A stretch of DNA of 60,525 bases from Bacteroidota bacterium (GTDB lineage Bacteria; Bacteroidota; Bacteroidia; Chitinophagales; Chitinophagaceae), in the NCBI GenBank assembly GCA_013286835.1, contig JABDEZ010000005.1, positions 1-60,525 on the forward strand. The letters are read 5' to 3'. The translations under genes and the position numbers were made by a program. A model generated the notes under the pieces. The model did not search any database. It was given only the letters and a program-made list of their open reading frames with translations, and was not told where the DNA came from. Each line of letters opens with the position of its first letter. Position 1 is the stretch's first letter. Below, piece by piece: positions 38,859 through 48,780 of the stretch.

Positions 38859-39292
38859 TGGACCTTACGTTGCCTATATCAGATGTTGTAGCACTTTTGC
38901 CACAAAGACCACCATTCGTTATGGTGGATAGTTTGCTGTATGCAGATGTTGAAAGTTCAAATTGTACGTTAACAATACTGGCAGATAACATTTTTGTTGA
39001 GGAAGGAAAGTTTAATGAGGCTGGTTTGCTGGAACACATAGCGCAAACAGCAGCTGCAGGGGCAGGTTATAATGCAGCAGTAAATAACAGGGCAGTCACA
39101 GTGGGGTATATTGGCGCTGTTAAAAATTTTGAGATAATCGATTTCCCTAAAGTTGGTGACAGGTTGGTAACAGAAGTAAAGGTTGCCAGCAGGGTATTTG
39201 ATGTACTGGTGATAACCGGGATTGTAAAGTGTAATGGAGCGCAAATTGCATCGTGTGAAATGAGGGTGTTTACGCAAAACAGTGCAGTGTAA
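38858..39292 (+). CDS. Hotdog-fold 3-hydroxyacyl-ACP dehydratase (ApeP-like)
   Basis: LPQRPPFVMVDSLLYAD...EAGLLEHIAQTAAAGAGY; overlaps the fabG-like stop. Confidence 0.85.
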   Translation: MDLTLPISDVVALLPQRPPFVMVDSLLYADVESSNCTLTILADNIFVEEGKFNEAGLLEHIAQTAAAGAGYNAAVNNRAVTVGYIGAVKNFEIIDFPKVGDRLVTEVKVASRVFDVLVITGIVKCNGAQIASCEMRVFTQNSAV

Positions 39293-40437
39293 TGGATGTG
39301 CGGCAACTACATAAGGATGTATTTGTGATAGCTGATAATATACTATCGCCTATTGGCAGTACGACTGCAGAAAACATTCTGGGCCTAAAAAATGGTGAGA
39401 GTGGCGTGTGGCAGCATAGCAATACAAACATATTGCCTGGTACATTTTCAGCATCGCTGTTCTCACCATCGCATATATTTTTGGAGGAGGAAGGAGATTA
39501 TACAAAATTTGAACAATTGCTTATTGCATCTGTAACCGATGCAGTAAGAGAATTATCAGAAATTGTAAGCAGTGAGCGTACTTTACTCATCATATCATCT
39601 ACTAAAGGCAATATTAGTTTATTGGAAACAAAGGCACATAGCGCTGGGTTATACCAGCGCATAGCGTTGTATACATCGGCCGGTTTGGTAGCAAGGCATT
39701 TCGGGTTTGTGAATACGCCAATAATTATCTCCAATGCCTGCATATCTGGTGTGGTAGCAATTATTACCGGCATGCGTTTATTGCAGTCAGGCGACTATGA
39801 TCATGCGATTGTGGTAGGTGCTGATGTTATATCGAAATTTGTTTTGTCCGGCTTTGGCTCCTTCCAGGCGCTCAGCAACGAGCTATGTAAACCGTTTGAT
39901 AAGGACAGGAAAGGCATAAACCTGGGTGAAGGGGCGGCTACGGTGGTGCTATCGAATATGGCAAAGAATAGTGACGATCTAAAAATATTGGGCGGAGCTA
40001 TTAGTAATGATGCTAACCATATATCGGGGCCATCGCGCACAGGTGAAGAGCTTGCATGGGCCATTAATGAGGCATTGACTGAGGCTGACCTTACAAATTC
40101 TGATATCAGCTTTATTTCGGCCCATGGCACAGCCACGTTGTACAACGATGAGATGGAGGCAAATGCGATCAATATTGCAGGTATGCAAACAATACCGGTA
40201 AATAGCCTGAAGGGATATTATGGGCATACATTGGGTGCCGCAGGGCTTATTGAAACTGTTGTTTCGCTGCATAGCCTTAAAGAAGGTATAATACTTCCCA
40301 CCCCCGGCTTCCAAAATTCTGGGGTGTCAAAACCTTTGAATGTAAATGCACAGATGTTGAAAGGACCATTGACAAATGGTTTAAAAACTGCATCAGGTTT
40401 TGGGGGGTGTAATGCAGCTTTAATATTTGGTAAATAA
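39292..40437 (+). CDS. Beta-ketoacyl-ACP synthase, C-H-H triad intact
   Basis: SNACISGVVAI (Cys), SAHGTATLYND (His), KGYYGHTLGAAGLIE (His). Confidence 0.92.
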   Translation: MDVRQLHKDVFVIADNILSPIGSTTAENILGLKNGESGVWQHSNTNILPGTFSASLFSPSHIFLEEEGDYTKFEQLLIASVTDAVRELSEIVSSERTLLIISSTKGNISLLETKAHSAGLYQRIALYTSAGLVARHFGFVNTPIIISNACISGVVAIITGMRLLQSGDYDHAIVVGADVISKFVLSGFGSFQALSNELCKPFDKDRKGINLGEGAATVVLSNMAKNSDDLKILGGAISNDANHISGPSRTGEELAWAINEALTEADLTNSDISFISAHGTATLYNDEMEANAINIAGMQTIPVNSLKGYYGHTLGAAGLIETVVSLHSLKEGIILPTPGFQNSGVSKPLNVNAQMLKGPLTNGLKTASGFGGCNAALIFGK

Positions 40438-40448
40438 TAGAAACTAAT

Positions 40449-41060
40449 TTGGCCGAACAGAAACATATTACAGCATGGTGTTCCATCTTTGATAATAAGG
40501 TGGTTAAAAATGGCACGCAACTTTTTGATGCCAAAAGTGTTGGTATAAATGAATTTGTTGTGGCTGTGTACAAACATTTACAGGTGCAGTACCCTAAGTT
40601 CTATAAGATGGATAACCTGAGCAAGCTTGGTTGGCTGGCTACAGAAGTATTGCTGAAAGATAACTTTGATAAGAGTAGCTATGCACCGACACAGGTTGCT
40701 GTGGTGTTGGCAAATGCGAATGCCAGTCTTGATAGTGATTTGAAATACTTAGAATCTGTAAAAGATGGTGCAAGCCCGGCGTTATTTGTATATACCTTGC
40801 CCAATATTGTTATTGGAGAGATCTGCATACGGAATGGTTTTAAAGGTGAGAATACATTTTATATTACAGTGCACTTTGATGCAGCTATGATACACAGGCA
40901 AGTAAGTGAAACGATGGATCACAAAGCTGCAGCTTGTATTTGTGGATGGGTAGATGTTTTGGGCGAAGATTATAAAGCTGTTTTGTTCCTGGTAGAAACC
41001 AACAAAGAGGGCATTCCATTTTCTGAAACCAATTTGAAAAAACTGTTTGAAAGTAATTAA
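40449..41060 (+). CDS. Half-length ketosynthase-like protein (N-terminal thiolase-fold half, no visible C-H-H)
   Basis: SPALFVYTLPNIVIGEICIRNGFKGENTFYIT resembles the segment preceding the KS active-site region; TTG start 11 nt after the KS stop; 203 aa. Confidence 0.6.
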   Translation: MAEQKHITAWCSIFDNKVVKNGTQLFDAKSVGINEFVVAVYKHLQVQYPKFYKMDNLSKLGWLATEVLLKDNFDKSSYAPTQVAVVLANANASLDSDLKYLESVKDGASPALFVYTLPNIVIGEICIRNGFKGENTFYITVHFDAAMIHRQVSETMDHKAAACICGWVDVLGEDYKAVLFLVETNKEGIPFSETNLKKLFESN

Positions 41061-42272
41061 ATGAGTAACGGTGAATATACAGATGCTCCTATTTACGTTG
41101 CTGGTGCTGGTATTATCTGCGCCATAGGTAATAATGTAGGTGAATGCATTACGTCATTTGAGCAAGGCACTGCAGGCATGGGTGGGATGACCTACCTAAA
41201 TAGCCTGCATAAAGAGCTGCCAGTAGCTGAGGTGAAGCACAATAATAAGGAGTTGGTGGTAATGGCTGGTATGACTGCAAGTACCAGTCGTACAGCATTG
41301 CTCAGTTGTATTGCAGCCCGTGAAGCGCTCAGTGATGCAGGTATTAAGAATATAGACAGTTTACGCTCAGGTTTTATCTCTGCCAATACTGTTGGCGGCA
41401 TGGATAAAAGTGAACATTTCTTTGAGGCATTTGCTGTAGACAGGAATGCAGGCAGACTAAGAAATGTAAACAACCATGAGTGTGGCAACATTACTGAAAT
41501 GGTGGCTGAACAGCTTAATCTGCGCGACCAGGTTACTACCATCAGTACGGCGTGTTCCTCATCAGCCAATGCTATATTTTATGCTGCCAGGCTCATTCGC
41601 CATGGCCTGCTTGATGTGGCGGTTGCGGGTGGTACAGATGCACTTACAAAGTTTACACTCAATGGGTTCAATACCTTGATGATACTGGACAAGGAATATT
41701 GTCGTCCTTTTGATGATACTCGTGCCGGTCTTAACCTGGGTGAGGGTGCAGGGTATGTAGTGCTGGTATCAGAAAAGGTAGCTGCATCATTGCCGCATAT
41801 CTATTGCAGGTTCAGCGGTTATAATAATAGTAATGATGCCTATCACCAGACCGCCTCATCTCCCGACGGTACAGGCTCTTACCTGGCTATGCAGGGCGCT
41901 CTGAAAAAAGCAAAATTGCAACCGGCCGATATTGATTACATCAACCTGCATGGTACAGGTACACAGAATAATGATAATGCAGAAGGTACTGCTATAACCC
42001 GTTTATTTGCACCCCATGTGCCGCGCATGAGTTCTACAAAATCTTTTACCGGGCATACCCTTGGCGCCAGCGGTGGCATAGAAGCTGTGTTCTCTGCGTT
42101 AGCTGTAAAACATGGTTATGTATATCCCAATCTGCGCTTTGAAGCGCCTATGAAAGAACTGCAGCTCACACCCGAAACCAGCTTCCTGAAGAACGCACCT
42201 CTGCGACATGTGCTATCCAATTCGTTTGGGTTTGGGGGCAATTGTACATCACTCATTTTTTCAAAGGCTTAA
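41061..42272 (+). CDS. Beta-ketoacyl-ACP synthase, C-H-H triad intact
   Basis: STACSSSANAIFY (Cys), LHGTGTQNNDNAEG (His), KSFTGHTLGASGGIEAV (His). Confidence 0.94.
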   Translation: MSNGEYTDAPIYVAGAGIICAIGNNVGECITSFEQGTAGMGGMTYLNSLHKELPVAEVKHNNKELVVMAGMTASTSRTALLSCIAAREALSDAGIKNIDSLRSGFISANTVGGMDKSEHFFEAFAVDRNAGRLRNVNNHECGNITEMVAEQLNLRDQVTTISTACSSSANAIFYAARLIRHGLLDVAVAGGTDALTKFTLNGFNTLMILDKEYCRPFDDTRAGLNLGEGAGYVVLVSEKVAASLPHIYCRFSGYNNSNDAYHQTASSPDGTGSYLAMQGALKKAKLQPADIDYINLHGTGTQNNDNAEGTAITRLFAPHVPRMSSTKSFTGHTLGASGGIEAVFSALAVKHGYVYPNLRFEAPMKELQLTPETSFLKNAPLRHVLSNSFGFGGNCTSLIFSKA

Positions 42273-42273
42273 G

Positions 42274-43320
42274 ATGAAGATATACATACACTCGGCCACT
42301 GCAATATCTCCGCAACATACCTTTGATGGCGCGTTGCTGGAAGATCTGGTTACTTATAATACCAACCGTTTACAAGTTATAGAGCCACCCTATCAAGACC
42401 TGCTGGATACTAAGCTGATACGCCGCATGAGCCGCATTATACGTATGGGCACAGCTGCTGCTATAAAATGCCTGAGGGATGCAGAAATAGATCAGCCTGG
42501 CGCCATAGTAACAGGTACAGCATACGGTTGTCTTGAGGACACAGGTACGTTTTTAACTAAAATGGTAGAGCAGTGCGAAGATCTGTTGCCACCTACGCCT
42601 TTCATACAATCGACCCACAATACAGTGAGTGCACAAATAGCCCTCACATTGCATTGCCATGCATACAATAACACGTTTGTTCATAATGGCTTCTCTTTCG
42701 AAAGCGCCATGCAGGATGCTGTTTTGTTGCTACGGGAACAGGAAGCTGATAATGTACTGGTAGGTAGCGCTGATGAACTTACAGACATCAGCTACCAGAT
42801 TTTAACGCGCCTGGGTTTATACAAAAAACAAGCAGGCAGCAATCTTGACTTATTCAATACCAATACAAAAAGGACTATAGGAGGTGAGGGTACTGCTTTC
42901 TTCCTTCTTTCTCCAACGCCATCTCAAGATGCAGTTGTATTAGAAGGAATGAATACTTTTTACTTATCGGAGCACGCACAACTTTCGCCAGAACGTATAG
43001 CCGCTTTTCTTTCAGTGCATAATCTGTCTGTGGAGGATGTAGATGTTGTTATAGACGGCAGTAACGGTGATGCCATAGAGGATGGCTTATACAAGTTTCT
43101 ACAACAAACTATATTTAGTGCTCTGCCTGTTATCCGTTACAAACATCTCTGTGGCGACTACCCTACCGTATCGTCATTTGCTTTATGGTTGGCATACAGC
43201 ATCATAAAAGCCGGCAAAGTACCATTCTCACTTCATGTTAAACAACCTTCAGCAAAACGAATACTCGTTTGTAATACCTATCTTAACAAGTATTGTTCAT
43301 TAATGCTGGTTACAAAATAG
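42274..43320 (+). CDS. Ketosynthase-like chain length factor (catalytic triad absent)
   Basis: NTFVHNGFSFESAMQDAVLLL at the Cys position; no HGTGT or GH motif; IYIHSATAISPQHTF N-terminus; genomic context. Confidence 0.75.
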   Translation: MKIYIHSATAISPQHTFDGALLEDLVTYNTNRLQVIEPPYQDLLDTKLIRRMSRIIRMGTAAAIKCLRDAEIDQPGAIVTGTAYGCLEDTGTFLTKMVEQCEDLLPPTPFIQSTHNTVSAQIALTLHCHAYNNTFVHNGFSFESAMQDAVLLLREQEADNVLVGSADELTDISYQILTRLGLYKKQAGSNLDLFNTNTKRTIGGEGTAFFLLSPTPSQDAVVLEGMNTFYLSEHAQLSPERIAAFLSVHNLSVEDVDVVIDGSNGDAIEDGLYKFLQQTIFSALPVIRYKHLCGDYPTVSSFALWLAYSIIKAGKVPFSLHVKQPSAKRILVCNTYLNKYCSLMLVTK

Positions 43321-43331
43321 CAGAACTATTC

Positions 43332-43697
43332 ATGTTGAGGGATGATCTTTATACCATACAGGAGCTAACTAACGATGGCAGCACCGTCAATGCCACCATC
43401 GCATTAAATGCGGATCACAAGATATTTGATGGTCACTTTCCTGGCCAGCCGGTACTGCCTGGTGTATGTACTATGCAAATGGTTAGGGAGATACTAGAAA
43501 CAGTTCTTGGAGAACATTTAAGACTTTTCCGTAGTGGTAATATCAAATTCATTTCACTTATAGTTCCAACAATTACCCCCCTGGTACACATCGTCATGTC
43601 TTATAAAATTATTGATGATAAGATAACTACAACTGCCAGCGTGATGGTAAATGACGTTGTATGTTTTAAATTTCAGGGAATATATTTCCGCAACTAA
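43332..43697 (+). CDS. Hotdog-fold FabZ/FabA-like 3-hydroxyacyl-ACP dehydratase
   Basis: NADHKIFDGHFPGQPVLPGVCTMQMVREILE. Confidence 0.9.
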   Translation: MLRDDLYTIQELTNDGSTVNATIALNADHKIFDGHFPGQPVLPGVCTMQMVREILETVLGEHLRLFRSGNIKFISLIVPTITPLVHIVMSYKIIDDKITTTASVMVNDVVCFKFQGIYFRN

Positions 43698-43860
43698 GAT
43701 TTCCAACTTATTAACGGCTATACTTATGGTCATTTAAATGCACCTTTCTGTAGGTCCATAGCTGGTTTCATCATGAAATTGTAAATACGCTTAATTACAG
43801 AATTTATATTGCAACTATACCTTTAATATATTCGTAAATTAGCTGGAAATAAGCAATAAC

Positions 43861-46800
43861 GTGAGCGAATTGCCAAAACCAAGGGATGAGAAAGAGAGAC
43901 TTAAAGCCCTTAAAAATTATGCAATACTTGATTCATTAAGCGAGGAAGAATTTGACAGGATAACAGAATTGGCATCGCTGATCTGTGATGTCCCTATTTC
44001 ATTAATATCACTGGTTGATGATGACCGGCAATGGTTTAAATCTAAAGTAGGTATAGATGTATCAGAAACTCCGCGTGGTCTTGCTTTTTGCCAATATGCA
44101 ATATTGGATACCGATACACTTGAAGTAGAAGATGCTACCCTGGATGAAAGGTTTAAAGCAAATCCATTAGTTACAGGTGATCCCAATATTCGTTTTTATG
44201 CGGGCCATCCTTTAATTGATCCTCAGGGGTATGCTTTGGGTACAATTTGTGTAATAGACCAAGAACCAAGGGTGTTGACTGGAAAGCAAAAGAGAGCTTT
44301 ACAATTGCTGGCCAAAGAAGCTATGAACCTCATTGTTGAGCGGCGTCAAAGGGCGGAGCTTAAAAATTTTGAAAGCTTATTCCAACTATCTAACGACCTG
44401 ATTTGTGTAGCAGGTATTGATGGTTTTTTTAAGAAAATAAATCCAGCATTCGAGAAGCTTCTAGGATGGGATGCAGATATATTGCTAAGCACTTCCTTTT
44501 TAGACCTGATACATCATGATGACCTGGAACGGACAAAGCATGAATTGCAGCTTTTAGCAGAAGGGTATAACACGATCAACTTTACACACCGTTTTAAAAC
44601 AAAAGATGGCAACTACAAAGTATTGCAATGGGTAGCAACACCCGAACCTTTAACGGGAAACTTGTTTGCCATAGCCAGGGATGTGACTGAGGAAAAAGAG
44701 AAAGAATTGCAACTTGTACTGAGCGAAGAAAGAGCAAGAGCGTTTTTTGAAAATTCGCAAGGCTTTATGTGCACACACGACCTGCGCGGCAAATTTTTGT
44801 CTGTTAATGGTGCAGGTGCTACTATACTGGGATATACTAAGGAAGAGATATTGCAACGTACTTTATTTGATATTATACCGGTATCAAGGCATGCGTCTGT
44901 TGAGATCTATTTAACCGAAATAGCGCAGAATGGAAGGTTTAGGGGGCAAATGGTTACCCAACATAAAGATGGAACTTACCGCATTTGGATGTATAATAAT
45001 ATCTTAGAAACAACATCTGATGGCGACACGTATGTAATAGGCAATGGTATTGACATTACAGAAAGGCACCAGCTGGAAGAAGATCTGAAGAGAACGAAAG
45101 AGACACTTGAGCAAACCAACAAAGTTGCCCGTGTAGGTGGCTGGGAAATGGATGTTAAAAAACAAAAAATTACATGGACTTCAGTAACCAAAGAAATTTA
45201 TGGTGTAAGCCCTGACTATAAGCCCCAATTGGAAAGTGCACTTAACTTTTATAAAGAGGGAGAAAGCAGGGATAAGATCACTGAAGCTATGAACCTGGCT
45301 ATTAGCGAAGGACAGCCCTGGGATATTGAATTACAGATCATTAATAAACAAGGTAAAGAGTTATGGGTGCGTGCCCTTGGCACCCCAGAGTTTGTGAATG
45401 GCATTTGCACAAGGCTTTTTGGCGCGTTTCAGGATGTTGATAAAGCTAAGAAAGCAGAGCTTGATGTTACCCGTTCCCGTAAACTATTGAATGATGTATT
45501 GCAGGCAGCTTCTGAGATCAGCATCATTGCTACCGATACCAATGGTACAATAAATGTCTTCAATGCAGGCGCTGAAAGAATGCTGGGCTATACAGCGGGA
45601 GAAATGGTAGGTAAGCAATCACCGACTATTATTCATTCTTCTGATGAAATGATTGCCAGGGGTAAAGAATTGACAGCAGAGCTAGGCTATAAAGTTGAAG
45701 GTTTTAGGGTGTTTACTGAAAAAGTTGACCTAACCGGGTCAGAGCAACGTGAGTGGACATACATAAAAAAAGATGGAACCCAAAGGACCGTATCGCTTGT
45801 TTGCACAGCCATCCGCGATATTGATGATGTGGTTGTTGGCTACCTGGGTATAGCGACCGACATCACTGAAAGAAAAATCATAGAACGTGCATTAACTACT
45901 GAGAAAGCAAGACTATCAGCATTTGTAGAACATGCACCTGCTGCAGTGGCTATGTTTGATAATGACATGAAGTACGTGGCTGTAAGTAAACATTGGATGG
46001 ATGATTACCGCCTTACCGGGCAAAATATTATCGGCAAATCTCATTACGATGTCTTTCCTGGTATAACAGAGGAGAGGCGTGCATTGCATTCCAGGATCTT
46101 ACATGGTTCGGTAGAGCGGAAAGATGAAGAAGAAAGCATTGTATCATTAAATGATAGTAGCGAGGCCCAATATGTTGCGTGGGAAATGCGCCCATGGTAC
46201 CAGTTTGACGGTAGTATTGGCGGCATGATGATGTTCACACAAAACATTACCTCTATTATAAATCAAAGAGAAGAATTAAAGGTTGCTAAAATACATGCAG
46301 AACAGGCCAGTGTTGCAAAATCTGAGTTTCTGGCCAATATGAGCCATGAGATACGGACACCACTCAACGGAGTTATTGGGTTTACAGATCTTGTTTTAAA
46401 AACCAATCTGAATGAGACCCAGCAGCAATATTTAACTATCGTAAATCAATCTGCTAATGCCTTGCTTAGCATTATAAACGATATTCTGGACTTTTCTAAA
46501 ATAGAAGCAGGTAAACTAGAACTTGATGCAGAGAAGTGCGACTTATACGAAATGAGTTGCCAGGCTACGGATATTATTTCTTACCAGGTACAGAACAAAG
46601 GGCTCGAAATGTTATTGAATGTTTCGCCCGATCTGCCCCGGTTCATTTATGCAGATCCCGTAAGGCTAAAACAAATACTGATCAACCTTTTAGGTAACGC
46701 GTCTAAGTTTACGCAAAAGGGAGAGATCGAACTTAAGATAGAAACGCTATCAACCCACGGCGACCAAACTGCAATACGGTTTAGTGTAAGGGATACCGGT

Positions 46801-48210
46801 ATTGGCATCAAACCAGAGAAGCAGGGAAAAATATTTGAAGCCTTCTCGCAAGAGGATAGTTCAACCACCAAGAAGTATGGTGGTACTGGTTTAGGATTAA
46901 CTATTTCAAATAAACTGCTGGGATTGATGGGTAGCCGTTTACAACTGGATAGCAAACTGGGTGTTGGCAGCATTTTTTACTTCGATGTTACGTTTAAATC
47001 TGAAATGGGTGAGGCGATCAATTGGGAAAATATCGACAAGGTCAAAAATGTTCTGGTAGTAGATGATAATGATAACAACCGGATGATTGTCTCCCAAATG
47101 ATGCTGCTCAAAAACATCCAAACCACTGAGGCCCGGAACGGTTATGAAGCGTTGCAGCTTTTAGCCAGCGGTGCCCGTTACGATGTTATTTTCATGGACT
47201 ACCACATGCCCTTTATGGATGGGTTGGAGACGATAAGGAAAATTAGAGAGAGTTTCTATGCAACCTCTGAAGAGCAGCCCATTATTATGTTGCACAGCTC
47301 GTCTGACGATGGCCTGATCATTAAGGCTTGCGATGAATTGAAGGTGAGCAAACGGTTAGTTAAGCCCATAAAAATGCAGGACATATACAATGCCCTGTCC
47401 CGGTTGCACAAGAAGGATAAAAAGGTAGCGGAAGATGCCACTCACCAATCAGAGATCACCTCCGGCCAGTTCACTATATTGATTGCCGAAGACAATACTG
47501 TGAACATGTTGCTAGCCCATACCATTGTTAAGAAAATAGCACCTAATGCTATTGTGCTGGAGGCTAAGAACGGTGTTGAGGCTGTAGCCTACTGTGAGAA
47601 GCAATTGCCCGATCTGATATTAATGGATGTACAGATGCCCGAAATGAACGGGTATGAGGCTACTCAAAAAATAAGATTGCTGGAGACCAGTAAACACACA
47701 CCTATTATAGCCCTCACTGCAGGTAATGTAAAAGGAGAAAAAGAAAAATGCCTGGCTGCCGGCATGGATGATTTTGTAGTAAAACCCATTGTGGAAGAAA
47801 TACTCGCAGCCGCCATAAATAAATGGCTGGATACAGATGCTCAAAACCAGGAAGCTGAAGACCCACTCGCTGCTACCGGCGAAAACTCACATTTTAACCT
47901 AAATACGCTTAAGACCTATATTGGTGATGATAAGGAAATGCTGAATAAAGTGCTGGACCTGGTAAAGATAGAAATGCAGACATCTTTAACCGCATTTACC
48001 AAAGGCTGGGAAGATAAAAACCTGGCTGCACTCAACAGCGCCGGCCACAGGTTATATGGCACCGCCGCATCTTCTGGTATGGTGCCCTTGTCAAAAATAG
48101 CTAGGGAATTTGAACACCTGACAGTTTTGGACGGAGAAAAGATAGAGACTTTGCTACAAAATGTGCAGGATGAAATAACTCAGGTCTTTAATATTATTAA
48201 GATGCTTTGA
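43861..48210 (+). CDS. Hybrid sensor histidine kinase/response regulator: GAF, multiple PAS/PAC, HisKA, HATPase_c, two REC, HPt-like
   Basis: GTG start; FLANMSHEIRTPLNGVIGFTDLVL; TGLGLTISNKLLGLMG; VLVVDDNDNNRM...FMDYHMPFMDG; ILIAEDNTVNM...LMDVQMPEMNGYEAT; C-terminal GHRLYGTAASSGMVPL. Confidence 0.95.
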   Translation: MSELPKPRDEKERLKALKNYAILDSLSEEEFDRITELASLICDVPISLISLVDDDRQWFKSKVGIDVSETPRGLAFCQYAILDTDTLEVEDATLDERFKANPLVTGDPNIRFYAGHPLIDPQGYALGTICVIDQEPRVLTGKQKRALQLLAKEAMNLIVERRQRAELKNFESLFQLSNDLICVAGIDGFFKKINPAFEKLLGWDADILLSTSFLDLIHHDDLERTKHELQLLAEGYNTINFTHRFKTKDGNYKVLQWVATPEPLTGNLFAIARDVTEEKEKELQLVLSEERARAFFENSQGFMCTHDLRGKFLSVNGAGATILGYTKEEILQRTLFDIIPVSRHASVEIYLTEIAQNGRFRGQMVTQHKDGTYRIWMYNNILETTSDGDTYVIGNGIDITERHQLEEDLKRTKETLEQTNKVARVGGWEMDVKKQKITWTSVTKEIYGVSPDYKPQLESALNFYKEGESRDKITEAMNLAISEGQPWDIELQIINKQGKELWVRALGTPEFVNGICTRLFGAFQDVDKAKKAELDVTRSRKLLNDVLQAASEISIIATDTNGTINVFNAGAERMLGYTAGEMVGKQSPTIIHSSDEMIARGKELTAELGYKVEGFRVFTEKVDLTGSEQREWTYIKKDGTQRTVSLVCTAIRDIDDVVVGYLGIATDITERKIIERALTTEKARLSAFVEHAPAAVAMFDNDMKYVAVSKHWMDDYRLTGQNIIGKSHYDVFPGITEERRALHSRILHGSVERKDEEESIVSLNDSSEAQYVAWEMRPWYQFDGSIGGMMMFTQNITSIINQREELKVAKIHAEQASVAKSEFLANMSHEIRTPLNGVIGFTDLVLKTNLNETQQQYLTIVNQSANALLSIINDILDFSKIEAGKLELDAEKCDLYEMSCQATDIISYQVQNKGLEMLLNVSPDLPRFIYADPVRLKQILINLLGNASKFTQKGEIELKIETLSTHGDQTAIRFSVRDTGIGIKPEKQGKIFEAFSQEDSSTTKKYGGTGLGLTISNKLLGLMGSRLQLDSKLGVGSIFYFDVTFKSEMGEAINWENIDKVKNVLVVDDNDNNRMIVSQMMLLKNIQTTEARNGYEALQLLASGARYDVIFMDYHMPFMDGLETIRKIRESFYATSEEQPIIMLHSSSDDGLIIKACDELKVSKRLVKPIKMQDIYNALSRLHKKDKKVAEDATHQSEITSGQFTILIAEDNTVNMLLAHTIVKKIAPNAIVLEAKNGVEAVAYCEKQLPDLILMDVQMPEMNGYEATQKIRLLETSKHTPIIALTAGNVKGEKEKCLAAGMDDFVVKPIVEEILAAAINKWLDTDAQNQEAEDPLAATGENSHFNLNTLKTYIGDDKEMLNKVLDLVKIEMQTSLTAFTKGWEDKNLAALNSAGHRLYGTAASSGMVPLSKIAREFEHLTVLDGEKIETLLQNVQDEITQVFNIIKML

Positions 48211-48237
48211 TTAGTGGAGTGACTCTTTTAAAGAAAT

Positions 48238-48270
48238 AAGGCCATCTCAAATCTTTTGAGATGGCCTTAT
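48238..48270. terminator. Bidirectional terminator between the sensor kinase and tmRNA
   Basis: AAGGCCATCTCAAA-tc-TTTTGAGATGGCCTT. Confidence 0.85.
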
Positions 48271-48279
48271 TCTTGTTTG

Positions 48280-48648
48280 TGGAGCCGCCGGGAGTCGAAC
48301 CCGGGTCCAAACACATGCCCAATAAGCTTTCTACATGTTTATTCCTTTATTTGATCTTGGAAGCCTGCCGGAAAAGGACAAACCTACCTGCTTCCCAGCC
48401 ACTTTGATTTTAATGCTTGCAGCGTAGCAATACAAGCCTTATCCCATTATTTGTTTGATTGGGCGGCGGGGACTGCAATGGGCAGCATTCCCGGCGGCCA
48501 TAATGGATGCGTTAATCTCTGATTAAGCAGCCATGGCGTAGTTAGATTCGCCAGTTGAAGTTTGAGCATTCAGATTTACGTGCTAATTACACAACGCACG
48601 ACATGCTTACACCTACCCTGCCTTATGCTGTCAAAACCAGTCGGCCCC
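48280..48648 (-). ncRNA. ssrA: Transfer-messenger RNA (tmRNA)
   Basis: Reverse complement starts GGGGCCGACTGGTTTTGACAGC and ends GGACCCGGGTTCGACTCCCGGCGGCTCCA; acceptor arms GGGGCC/GGCTCC pair; tag reading frame ...GGC GAA TCT AAC TAC GCC ATG GCT GCT TAA. Confidence 0.96.
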
Positions 48649-48717
48649 GTTACATAAAATGTAGCGGTAAGTAGTCTTCACATTTACTTAAAGAGCTACT
48701 GCAAATTTACAAAATAA

Positions 48718-48758
48718 AAACCGTTATACATCAGCGCTGCGATGTTATAACGGTTTAT
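48718..48758. terminator. Hairpin downstream of obgE
   Basis: AAACCGTTATA...TATAACGGTTT inverted repeat. Confidence 0.6.
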
Positions 48759-48780
48759 TATGAATGATCTTGAATAGATG

